Shown in pieces: positions 55,410 to 64,000 of a DNA stretch of 64,000 nucleotides. Source of the DNA: Pseudoneurospora amorphoporcata (taxonomy: Eukaryota; Ascomycota; Sordariomycetes; Sordariales; Sordariaceae); NCBI GenBank assembly GCA_033297205.1, contig MU859129.1, forward strand, positions 86,492 through 150,491. Direction: 5' to 3'. A program made the translations under genes and the position numbers. The notes beneath the pieces were generated by a model. That model searched no databases. It had not been told where the DNA came from and worked only from the letters and a program-made list of their open reading frames with translations. Numbering within the stretch: the stretch's first letter is position 1; every line of letters starts with the position of its first letter.

Positions 55410-56351
55410 ATGGCGAACAATATCTTCTACTTTTACTACGTTCCGACCTGGGACTGGCCCCCAGAAGGGCCCATCAAACTGGGCAACGTCATTACATCTA
55501 TCGACAAGCCAGAGCAGCCGCTCTATACGGCCCCGCTACCCGACGAATCTGATGTGTACTCCTCAGAGAAGACCGAAGTCGAATACTCCAAGGAGAAGCT
55601 CAGGGAAGGAAAGTTCTCGATCCTAACCACCTTTCTAACCATCCTTGGCGTTAGCGTTGATGTTGGCGCCCAGTGGGAGCGAAGGTACGTACGAACCATT
55701 CCGCCTAGCACCTACGCTCGTAGCATCTCTTATTATATACTTAGTAAAACCCCCAGCACCGACGACCTCTACATATTTCAGCGCGTCCAAACAACCCAAT
55801 TCATCCCTCAACAATCCTACCTCCAAAAATGCGTCTCCGCGGACCCCGTCCGCCGCTACCTCAACCGGTCCCGGTACCGCAAGCCCGTCTACATTATCAC
55901 TGGTCTCAAAACCGTCCACGGTGCGCAAGCTAAGTCACATATTCTCCGCTCGTACGGTGGTACTGCGGCCGTCGCCATGGACAGCACGGTATGGAGCAGC
56001 GGCGCGGTGCCGGTCAGCGTTCAGCCTGGGGTAGAGGGCAAGACGGAGACGAAACGGGGTACGGCGTTTGGCGGGAGCAGTGATTTTGTGTTAGCGTTTC
56101 GGGTGTGTAAGGTGCGGGTGGTGAGGAAGACTGGAGTGGTGGATGAGTGGGAGGATTACAATAAGGGGGCGATGCTGGAACGAAGGCGGGAGAGCGTGGA
56201 GGAGAGATTACCGGAGGTTGTAGTGGAGAGCTGGGAGGAGCCGAAGGCGGGGGATGAGGGGTTTGATGAGGATGTTTTAATAGAGGGTGATGCTAAGGTT
56301 GCCTGCGCGATTCCAAGGGCGGCGATGGAGGAGGATAATGGAGAAGAGTAA
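55410..56351 (+). CDS. gasdermin-like pore-forming protein (candidate)
   Basis: Proposed cell-death effector that would oligomerise in membranes after proteolytic release. Start ATG 55410 (MANNIFYFYYVPTWDW); the frame is open to 55293 but the extra 39 residues look untranslated. An intron at 55685-55756 (GTACGT donor, CCCAG acceptor, 72 nt, no stop) gives 289 residues when removed. The block order parallels the gasdermin N-domain: a KLGNVI strand, an amphipathic Lys/Glu stretch, IFQRVQTTQFIPQQSYLQK, RKPVYIITGLKTVHGA, then SSDFVLAFRVCKVRV. A ~70-residue acidic C-terminal tail follows, suited to an inhibitory tail removed by protease. The size matches fungal gasdermins (HET-Q1, RCD-1). The neighbour, tail to tail 113 bp away, is a subtilisin-type protease, the association reported for fungal gasdermins. 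The assignment rests on pattern and context, not a search. Confidence 0.6.
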   Translation: MANNIFYFYYVPTWDWPPEGPIKLGNVITSIDKPEQPLYTAPLPDESDVYSSEKTEVEYSKEKLREGKFSILTTFLTILGVSVDVGAQWERRYVRTIPPSTYARSISYYILSKTPSTDDLYIFQRVQTTQFIPQQSYLQKCVSADPVRRYLNRSRYRKPVYIITGLKTVHGAQAKSHILRSYGGTAAVAMDSTVWSSGAVPVSVQPGVEGKTETKRGTAFGGSSDFVLAFRVCKVRVVRKTGVVDEWEDYNKGAMLERRRESVEERLPEVVVESWEEPKAGDEGFDEDVLIEGDAKVACAIPRAAMEEDNGEE

Positions 56352-56464
56352 AATTCTTTGTATGGGATGGTTCGGATTTTATTTACGATTCTCTTGCTAC
56401 TATTCTGCTTGCCTCTATTTTGAGCCGGCTACCTTATAACTAAAGTGTGGTGGAGATTTCCTCC

Positions 56465-59383
56465 TTAGCTCTTTAACAACTGTCTCAATGTGGAGTCTAT
56501 ATGCTGCTTATCCTTTCCAAAGAGGTTATCTGGGAAGAGGCTCAGGGCAATGTAGTCGTAGCCATCCCGGCTAATAGAACGCTCGCTCTTTTCGGCGATC
56601 ATAACGAGAACGTCGTTCATCTTTGACTGACGCTTTAGTATATGCGCCACTTCTGTCAGATGGATCCTCGCATATTGTAGCAGGAACGCAGCAATGCCCA
56701 CTGCAATCGGCGTCGCATAGGAGGTGCCGGATTTGGTCTGGATATACTCAGGGTTGACTTTCATGTCGCAGAGCGCCGCCGGCCAGGCAGACTGGATGGC
56801 TTCGCCTACAGTGGCTATATTGTCATAGCGAACGAGCGCCGTGGGGTTGAACCTTGAACGGTTTCCATTCGCATCGGTTGAGTGAACACATATAACATGG
56901 CGGTCGCGTGCGGGATAGGCGCGGTCTTGGTTTGCACCGCTGTTCGAGGCAGCCGCAAACATTAGGACGCTCTTGGAATGCGCATGAAGAAGCGCAGCTT
57001 CTAGATCTTCGTAGCCAGCCACTTGGTTCGTTGGATACCCGAAGGACATGGAGATGATGTCGACGTGCCAGTCATCCACGGCGGTTTTTATAGCCTGCCA
57101 CATGTGTGTTAGTGTTAGTAGAACTACGTCTTAGATAGGATTGAGAGAAACATCATACCTCCGCAATAATCGAAGGAGAACACAGATCCTTTTCTGCAAT
57201 CTTCGCGATGTATAGTTCCGCGTCAGGGGCGTAATCCACAATAAGACTTGCGATGAAGGTTCCGTGGCCGTCCCTATCGATGGCCGCTTCCCTTTTGCTT
57301 GTCCAGTTACGTCTGAGTTTAATCTGGCCCGTATTGAGTCGGGGGTGCGTGTCATCAATGCCTGAGTCGAGCACCGCAATCTTGACCGGCGACTTTGGAG
57401 GGCCCTTCAGGTAGGGATCGATGTACTTTCTGTAGACCTGTTCATATCTGGTTTTCCAGATCAAGTAGCTATTAATTCTAGACTTTTTGTTAGAAACGGG
57501 CTTTTCGTGTGCGGTGCACGGTCGATGGAAAAGAAAGTAGTAGGTGAAAAGACTAGCGAAAAATGTTTAGGAAAAGGGAAAGAAAAACGGGGCGCCAGAA
57601 CGACATACTCTGCGGGGGAGTGGGCTTCGGAATCTTTCTCGTCATCGTAGAATTTGGCGGCGTTGTACTCAGACGCTGGCGTAACATGTTGGCCTTTTCC
57701 TGACAGAGGAGAACCAGAGCTCACCATCTGTATCAGGTTCGAGCTCTGGACGGTCTGTTCCCAGCTGTCAACAACCCCTGACTCAGCGATCTCGTCGAGC
57801 TTGTCGATGGTGATGTACTTGAACGCGTCGCACAACTCATCCTCAAGCCGCCGGACAACCTCTTGATATATTGTGACTCTCAGCGTCTGGTTGTCCAACT
57901 TCTGTCCCGATTCGTCTTGCCATATGTCAGGATCCAGGCACTTTTCTATGGCGTGGTGGAATTGGGTGTTTTGCGGAATCTCGTGTTTGTATCGATCGAA
58001 TATCACGGCCGTATTAAGGTATCGTACGCGGTTTTCTGTGCCCTCCGAAAGCTCAAGTTTGTATTGATGTGCGATATCCTCCACTGGAGTAGCAGAATAT
58101 AGCTCCATTAACATCGCGGCTAGGGTAACCAAACCCGGGACCGGGTGTTCAATGTCGTCTGGGTCCACGCCATCCTGGTCGTCGAGAGCAATGGTCTCCT
58201 TTGGTCCTCCCTCATCTGCATCGAGATGTGCATTGCTCAGTTGGGCCTGGATAAATGGCCGGATGGAGATCTTGCCCGGCTCGGTTTGGAAGAACAGCAC
58301 CTGAGAGGAGTCCCACGCGGACTGAAGCCAAGAAGTGCCGTGCAGGTGGAGGACTGCATAGCTTAGTAGTACTGCTAGAATGAGTTTGATCCTTCCCGTC
58401 AATGACCGAGAGCCGTCCTTGATGAAGTGTTGCAGAGATACCGGAGGCCGCTTCTTGTCAATCCCTGACCTGCTCGGCTCAGATTCAAGTTTAAAAAGCT
58501 GGCCCCCTTTGACCTCCAACTCAAAACGGTACGCGGGCATCTTCGACATCATCTTTTCCAACTGCTCGCACAATTCCCTGACCACGATGGGCTTGGAATT
58601 CAGTTTCCTCTTTTTCCTTGCCGGCATCTCCTCGCTGCTCACTACAAATCGCACCATGTTGTCTTGGACGGTACGAATACGGGTCTCCTGGCAGTATTTA
58701 TCGAACGCAAGGAACATATCAAAGTCGTTCTTGTCGTCGTGTTCCGGCGCCCGGTATGTACCGAGACAGAGCCTCACACCCAGCTCATGCGTTGTCGGGC
58801 ACTGACACTTAGCCGAGCCCGCCAGCGCCTTGAAGGCTGTTTGGGCTGCACTCCAGACGGCGTATGATGGCTCGGTCCTGCGTTTGGACCGCGGACGCTC
58901 GTCTACCGACGAGTCAGGGTACTCGGTAGTAATGTCTCGTTCCCACTGAAAGAACGCATCGGGGGCTTGCAGTGCGGTCTGTCTGGAAGATCCCTTAACG
59001 TTTAAGCAGCACTCCGCAAACTTGAGTTTGTCATCTGCGCTTTGATGTTCCAGGACGGTCCACTCACGGTTAAGAGCGCGCTGGCGTGGGTATCTATGTG
59101 TTATGTCCAAGTATGTTGTCGTACCGGCGGCGATGAGCGATTCGAATATTTCCAATAACCGGACGATGAGCTCGTTATCCGGACCCAGCAGAGACCCGAC
59201 GCGGTTGATATGGTATTGGATGAGGACACAGTAAACCTTCAGGTCGCCATAGAACTTATTAAGTTCCTTGTCCGTCTCCCCGTCCTTCAGGAGCTTAGCG
59301 ATCAGCCAGACCGATTCCGCTGTTGCGAACGCCAAGCCCGCCCCCTCCCCCCCTTTGGTACTGGTTTGTGGTGCTGATGTCAT
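56465..59383 (-). CDS. DUF7580-type N-terminal region fused to a subtilisin-family (S8) serine protease
   Basis: Intracellular protease: there is no signal peptide or propeptide. Three exons (59383-57609, 57477-57159, 57094-56465) join to 907 residues. Introns have donors GTATGT and GTATGA and a TTCTAAC branch in the first. The N-terminal ~480 residues match the fungal DUF7580/prion-inhibition-like layout: a helical start (ATAESVWLIAKLLKDGE-like), LILAVLLSYAVLHLHGTSWL, HPVPGLVTLAAMLMELYSAT, then FHHAIEKCLDPDIW. The S8 domain has an intact set: Asp629 in AVLDSGID, His663 in RDGHGTFIA, Asn749 in AAASNSGAN and Ser823 in SGTSYATP. In Podospora, HET-Q2 is an S8 protease that cleaves the gasdermin HET-Q1, so this gene is the prime candidate activator of its neighbour. 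It shares a 434-bp divergent promoter with the zinc-finger/WD40 gene. Confidence 0.82.
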
Positions 59384-59817
59384 GCTGGCCTGGCTCTTTG
59401 AAAGCTGCTTATTCTAGTCCGTGTTTTGCTTTAGACTGCCTGCCTGCCTTGTCTGTGTTGTGCAAGGTACCCCGATAATCAGGTCTGTTGGTGGACAAGG
59501 GACTTAACTGTGTTTTATGGAAGTTGGAGCCTCGTTGCCAGAGTGCCAGCCATTTAAGGCTGTACACACCGCTAGGCAATCGCGGCAATGCGGGGAAAAG
59601 TCTCCGGCCAATAGATATTGGTGGAGTACGTGGTTCATATTGCTTAGCCGAAATACGCGCCGTCTCGAGTTCGTCTCTGTGCGTCTGTCGAGAGGTGGAA
59701 AAATGGACGGACAAAGCCCTGAGTTCCAAAACAAAGCATAAAATTGGCGAGGTTTTCAACTCACAATCTCTCCACATGTCGGGTCGTGTTACTGCTGTAT
59801 AGCGGCAGGTGACAAAA
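59384..59817. promoter_or_regulatory. bidirectional promoter of protease and zinc-finger/WD40 genes
   Basis: A 434-base head-to-head interval between two start codons, short enough that the genes may be co-regulated. No coding-like frame. No binding site assigned. Confidence 0.5.
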
Positions 59818-62656
59818 ATGGCAACAACGCAGTCGCAGAAGACAGTGGCCGAGTGGGCCGGGTTGGTTCTCCGCCTCTTCCAGCAATGTTTTACCTTGCC
59901 AGCCTCTCTCCATCCACAGAAGACTGCTTTGGTTGAGGACCAACTCGCTAGGTTTTCCATTTGGACATCGAGCATCGGCGTCTTTGCCGCTGGCCGAGCT
60001 TCCATGGATCACCGCTTGAGAGAGGCACCAGAGGTTCACGATGCAGTGACAACTCTCCTTGAGTCCGTCTCTAACAGCATGCAGAATGGTAAGTCCTATC
60101 AGTGATCTAGAAACGCAGAGGTTTAGCTTCTTTTCAACCTTGGGCTAGGTTTCTTAACGATGCTAATACTGAGAAGTTCTGTCTATCCTAAGGGACATCA
60201 TCGATGCGCAAAACAAGATCCCAGAGGACGGCTCGAGTACCACGCAGGAGGAACTCGATACGTCCATTCGCTCTTTAGCTACCGACATAACCCTGCTCTA
60301 CCGCCTATCCAACACTATTCAACGGGCCAGTAAGAAATCACGGAACCTCGAAGCAGCAAAATCATACTGCATTCGGGACGATGACGGAAACAATGCAGAG
60401 CCTTTGCTTCAGGCGGTTTATGAACACTATATTCGTGGACGATTCCCTGAAATTTCGGACGACCTCTCTCAGCGCCTCGCCTCCTCGATGGTCCTCCGGC
60501 GGAAGAGGATATTATACAGGAGGTCTCGTTACGGGAAAGCCCCTATCAGGACGACGAAGACGGCACCCGAGCCCAAGATTGAGGCAGCCCCAGTTACGTC
60601 TCAGCAACAGGTTCTTACTACGCTAGAGGTGCCAAAAGACTTTAGAGAAGACAGCCCAGCGCAGAGCCCGGCGCCGCTTCCAAGCATCATACAGTCCGCC
60701 GCGCCTAGTGCTACAACCTTGGCCGCCGAAAGCTACAAAAAGGCTGCCGCCCCGTCTGTAGTTTCGGCTACGAAGACGGTTGCCCTAGGAAATCATGAGG
60801 GGCTCATCTTCCCACCCGCCCCCCTCGGCCGCGTTAGGCAAAGGCATAAAGTGTGGAAAAAGCAAGCCAGGGAACAGTACATGAAAGATACCGATTTTCC
60901 CCCGTATAGCAAAGATCAGTTGTGGAAAATTCTTCTCGGCCATCCTGTAACGGATCGCAAGTCTGGAAATGCCCCTACGCAGGACCCCAATATTCAGAAA
61001 TTAATGACCAAAATCCAAAACGCGTTGAAGTTAGAATGGGACAAGTGCCTTCAGGCGGTGAACGAGGTCATTTGTCCGTTTTGCCTCTACGCTTTACCTT
61101 GCATTTCGATCAGTGACGACAAGAGATGGAAGTACGTCAGCGGCTCTCTTTCGCAACTCGAGCAGGAATTCTTACATACCTTAGAGCAAATGCTGACAGG
61201 ACGTTTATATAGGGCTCATGTTACGAACGATCTCGACCCGTATGTATGCTTATTTGACGACTGCGACCAGCCAGATGAGTTATTCAGCCATAGCGACGAC
61301 TGGCGACGGCACATGCGCGAGCACACCTTGCGTTGGCGCTGCAACTCCAAGTCACACGGCGTACTCGTCTTCCCGACGGAGGGGGAGTACCTAAGCCATA
61401 TGAGAGAAGCTCACTCTTCTTTCACTGAGCCGCAGCTTCAGGTGCTTGCCAAGAGGAATGGCAGACCGATCGAACCCATGTTTAAGCTGTGTCCTATCTG
61501 CGGTACAAGCGATGCTACTGACTCCCTGGATCATATCATCGGCCACCTACGGTCTCTCGCGTTGAAATCATTGCCGGCGTATGAAGACGAGACGTCCGAG
61601 AGCTCCGACGGCGAAACAGGCAGCTCTGCTACGTCCAAGACCAGAAGCACAGTCAGAAATGATCCCGACAAACACGTCATACCAGTTTTCCAAGAACTCG
61701 AAAACGATCCCATCTTGTTCAGCCATAGCCCCGGGCAAGCGTCATTGGACCCCTACGCACGCTTTGGCGGATTTAAGAAGTATCTTGCCCTTCAAGGCTC
61801 CAGGTCCGTCAGGGCTGGGCCGCGAATGGGCGAAACGAACCAGGGTCCCTTGTCGTTCTTCGTTCCTCCAGCTTTCACAGAAAAAGAGCCAATCCTCTGG
61901 TACAAAGACCCATCTATCGAGTTTGTCACGGCCGATATCATGGATGAATGGAATCGGACACCGAAGGAACACCGAAGGAGCTTCGAGTGGGGATTCATCA
62001 CCGATGCTAATGATGGTCCGCCCAGAAATCTGGGAGACGACTCGGATTTGGGTGATCCCATAATATGGGCATTGATCCAAGGTAAGAGGAGAGATCTCGC
62101 TAAAAATATTACCCTGTCCACAGATCGGGAATCCAATACCGAAACTACTGGCCACGGCGGAAATGTACAACTCTTGCTGGACAAAGGCGCCGAGGTCAAC
62201 GCGCAGGGCGGCGACTTCGACAACGCTCCCCAAGCCGCCTCATACCGCGGCCACGGAGATATCCCCGCTGCCGCCTCTAGGTCTGCCCCCCGGCTCGCGT
62301 CGGGAAGCTGCCTCCAGACATTAAAAGGCCATAGCGATTACGTTCGCTCAATTGCATTTTCGCCCGATGGCCAGCGGCTCGCATCAGGTTCGGACGACAG
62401 GACTATTAAGATCTGGGACGCGGCATCAGGGAGCTGTCTCCAAACATTAGAAGGCCATAGCAGTTACGTTTATTCAGTCGCATTTTCGCCTGATGGCCAG
62501 CGACTTGCGTCCGGTTCGAACGATAAAACGATTAAGATCTGGGATCTGGCGTCGGGGAACTGCCTCCAGACCTTAGAAGGCCATAGCGGGTCCGTTTACT
62601 CGGTGGCATTCTCGCCTGATGGCCAGCGGCTGGCATCCGGGCGGGCGATCACATGA
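59818..62656 (+). CDS. chimera: AcuF-type C2H2 zinc-finger protein with ankyrin scrap and truncated WD40 array
   Basis: Exons 59818-60088 and 60177-62656 (intron with GTAAGT donor and TGCTAATAC branch) give 916 residues. A second possible intron at 62082-62123 (42 nt, no stop) would give 902. The N-terminal ~230 residues are helical, ending in VLRRKRILYRRSRYG, a layout I associate with fungal AcuF-like zinc-finger proteins. Zinc-finger region at about 445-560: YVCLFDDCDQPDELFSH, WRRHMREH, RWRCNSKSH, YLSHMREAH and LCPICG, with HIIGHLRSLAL closing it. Then comes one ankyrin-like unit (VQLLLDKGAEVNAQGG, NAPQAASYRGHGD) and three near-identical 42-residue WD40 units (GHSDYVRSIAFSPDGQRLAS, DDRTIKIWDAASGSCLQTLE). 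The frame ends abruptly in the fourth unit (LASGRAIT, stop). Three blades cannot close a propeller. It looks like a fusion with an NLR tail that has since decayed. Confidence 0.75.
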
Positions 62657-62788
62657 TCAAGATCTAGAACGCGGCGTTAGGGAGCTGCCTCTCAAACATT
62701 AGAAGGCCATTTCTCTCGGTCGCATTCTCTCCTGATGGCCAACGGCTTACGTCTGGTTCGTGTGATGAGACGATTTACGGATGCAATG

Positions 62789-62844
62789 CTATATAGTTGT
62801 GACGACAACTCAAGAGACAAGTCTTCAAGGTGAACGCCGTCACA
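62789..62844 (+). repeat. 57-bp direct repeat, copy 1
   Basis: Near-identical to 63067-63123. Shared core: GACAACTCAAGAGACAA, then TTCAAGGTGAACGCCGTCAC. Confidence 0.85.
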
Positions 62845-63066
62845 TTCCCCCCTCACATTGAGAGGTTTGTCCCGAACCTCGACCCCCACGGGGCCGACCG
62901 AACGCGTGGTCTAAGGAGCTCTCATTTGAGGAAACGGAGGAACCTATATAGTGGGAACCCGAAAAACTTCCGAGTTTTTCCAATCCAGGGTTCGAACCCG
63001 GACCGTTTTAGCCTTGGTTATTTGTACCCTTTTGCAGGAACATGGCTCAGGTGGTGGGATACAGTA

Positions 63067-63123
63067 CTATATAAACTGTGATGACAACTCAAGAGACAAG
63101 GCTTCAAGGTGAACGCCGTCACA
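63067..63123 (+). repeat. 57-bp direct repeat, copy 2
   Basis: Partner of 62789-62844, with a few substitutions and one indel. The copies flank a 222-bp segment. Confidence 0.85.
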
Positions 63124-63445
63124 AGGACTGAGTCATTGTCGCTGGAAGACTCTGATTCGTCATTATCAAAATAATCGGGGTGTCCATCATGCGCCCCAGT
63201 ATCGACCACTATCACGGGCGACAACGATGTTAGGGGTTATGTAAGATAGATGTGGTTGTACGAAGAGAGCAAGAGAGCGTGTAAGGGCCGGGCTAGATAT
63301 GTGTGCAAGTGCACCATGGCCAGCCAGGATCACGTGCGGTTGCGCGTGCCGTGTCATGTCGCGACAAGGCACGGGCTAGTCCCGTGACAACCACGTTCTT
63401 CACACCTTCGAGCGCATGTTAAGACTCGGCTTCCTTCAGCTAGCT

Positions 63446-64000
63446 CTAATCCTTATAAAAAAGGTCCAAGTTCCAAATCTTAATCGCCTTGTCGCCTGAA
63501 CCGAATGCGAGCTGCTGGCCATCGGGTGAAAATGCCACTGAGCTAACTAAATCGCTATGGCCTTCTAATGTTTGGAGGCAACTCCCCGACGCTATATCCC
63601 AGATTTTAATCGTCCTGTCGCCCGAACCGGATGCGAGCCGCTGGCCATCGGGCGAAAATGCTACTGAGCTAATTAAATTGCTATGGCCTTCTAATGTTTG
63701 GAGGCAGCTCCCCGACGCTATATCCCAGATTTTAATCGTCCTGTCGCCCGAACCGGATGCGAGCCGCTGGCCATCGGGTGAAAATGCCACTGAGCCAACT
63801 AGATCGCTATGGCCTTCTAATGTTTGGAGGCAGCTCCCCGACGCCGCATCCCAGATCTTAATCGTCCTGTCGCCCGAACCGGATGCGAGCCGCTGGCCAT
63901 CGGGCGAAAATGCCACTGAGCCAACTAGATCGCTATGGCCTTCTAATGTTTGGAGGCAGCTCCCCGACGCCGCATCCCAGATCTTAATCGTCCTGTCGCC
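63446..64000 (-). CDS. C-terminal WD40 repeat array, probable HNWD-type NLR (runs off the window)
   Basis: The frame is open from the right edge to a TAG at 63446-63448. It encodes at least four tandem 42-residue WD40 units that are almost identical at protein and DNA level (126-bp period): SVAFSPDGQRLASGSGDRT, IKIWDIASGSCLQTLEGH and so on. The last unit diverges slightly before the end KIWNLDLFYKD. Such high-identity, concertedly evolving WD40 repeats are the hallmark of fungal NLRs of the HNWD class (HET-D, HET-E, HET-R of Podospora), where the repeats recognise non-self ligands. The NACHT and N-terminal effector domains would lie to the right of the window and cannot be seen, so the NLR call is inference. 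It lies in opposite orientation to the WD40 units of the neighbouring chimera. Confidence 0.75.
   Translation of the reverse strand, partial: GDRTIKIWDAASGSCLQTLEGHSDLVGSVAFSPDGQRLASGSGDRTIKIWDAASGSCLQTLEGHSDLVGSVAFSPDGQRLASGSGDRTIKIWDIASGSCLQTLEGHSNLISSVAFSPDGQRLASGSGDRTIKIWDIASGSCLQTLEGHSDLVSSVAFSPDGQQLAFGSGDKAIKIWNLDLFYKD

Larger units (their letters stand above)
62657..63445. other. decayed WD40 units and duplicated intergenic segment
   Basis: From 62657 to about 62790 the DNA still resembles further WD40 units (AAACATTAGAAGGCCAT, CTCCTGATGGCCAACGGCT) but with frameshifts and stops. Beyond lie two direct repeats (listed) flanking 222 bp with a perfect hairpin at 62961-62980 (GAAAAACT-TCCG-AGTTTTTC) and a palindrome GGGTTCGAACCC at 62988-62999. 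No intact gene. Confidence 0.6.

Noticed and set aside
62880..63060. tRNA or tRNA-derived SINE around the B-box-like GGGTTCGAACCC
   Set aside because: On the plus strand the T-stem has only two pairs. On the minus strand the T-arm pairs well, but no matching acceptor stem, D-arm or box A lies upstream at the right distance.
55410..64000. HET-s-like amyloid (prion) motifs linking the effector to an NLR
   Set aside because: I looked for 20-residue paired Asn/Gly/Val-type motifs at the termini of the gasdermin, protease and chimera and saw none; the NLR N-terminus is outside the window.
1..64000. CRISPR arrays, prokaryotic operons or rRNA genes
   Set aside because: The sequence is eukaryotic with spliceosomal introns; the only regular short-period repeats are microsatellites and WD40 coding units.

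Overview
The window reads as nuclear DNA of a filamentous ascomycete. Most intact genes have short introns (about 50-220 nt) with GTRNGT-type donors, CTAAC-like branch points and YAG acceptors. Ribosomal protein genes are intron-rich with long leaders, and intergenic DNA carries homopolymers and TACC/GGTA repeats. Gene content (a ~4,080-residue Tom1/HUWE1-type ligase, near-identical tandem WD40 units of the HNWD type, AcuF-type zinc-finger proteins) points to the Sordariomycetes, most likely Sordariales. That placement is inference from gene content; no search was run.

Left and centre (1-37 kb) is mostly conserved housekeeping sequence. In order: the 3' part of an unrecognised gene (+), DPH1 of diphthamide synthesis (-), ribosomal protein S6 (+), a giant HECT E3 ligase of the Tom1 family (-, 4,083 residues, seven exons), ribosomal protein S8 (+), and a Gyp5-type TBC Rab GAP (-). 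A low-complexity gene on the minus strand follows. Its frame is cut by a single in-frame TAG at 34402-34404 but stays protein-like for 582 more codons. Upstream of its start codon lies a tandem array of homologous mini-exons and introns.

From about 38.7 to 45.6 kb is a relic-rich accessory stretch: a double zinc-knuckle ORF, a Gln-rich ORF carrying only the last helicase motif of a SNF2 protein, a frameshifted pseudogene (42.1-42.7 kb) and Gag-like retroelement debris (44.3-45.5 kb). It is followed by a divergent pair of cation transporters, NRAMP (-) and a Ca2+/cation exchanger (+), a small Ser/Pro-rich ORF, and a lone first exon of a secreted DNase I-like enzyme.

The right end (55.4-64 kb) is the most interesting part and looks like a cell-death/allorecognition island. 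A gasdermin-like gene (+) lies tail to tail with a subtilisin-family protease (-) that has a DUF7580-like N-terminal region and an intact Asp/His/Asn/Ser catalytic set. The protease is head to head, across 434 bp, with a chimeric gene (AcuF-type C2H2 region, ankyrin scrap, three near-identical WD40 units, then abrupt truncation). A second WD40 array on the opposite strand runs off the window end and is probably the C-terminus of an HNWD-type NLR. Gasdermin/protease neighbours are a published theme in fungi (HET-Q1/HET-Q2 of Podospora). Here the working hypothesis is that the protease cleaves the gasdermin's acidic C-terminal tail, and that the WD40 genes supply or once supplied recognition modules.
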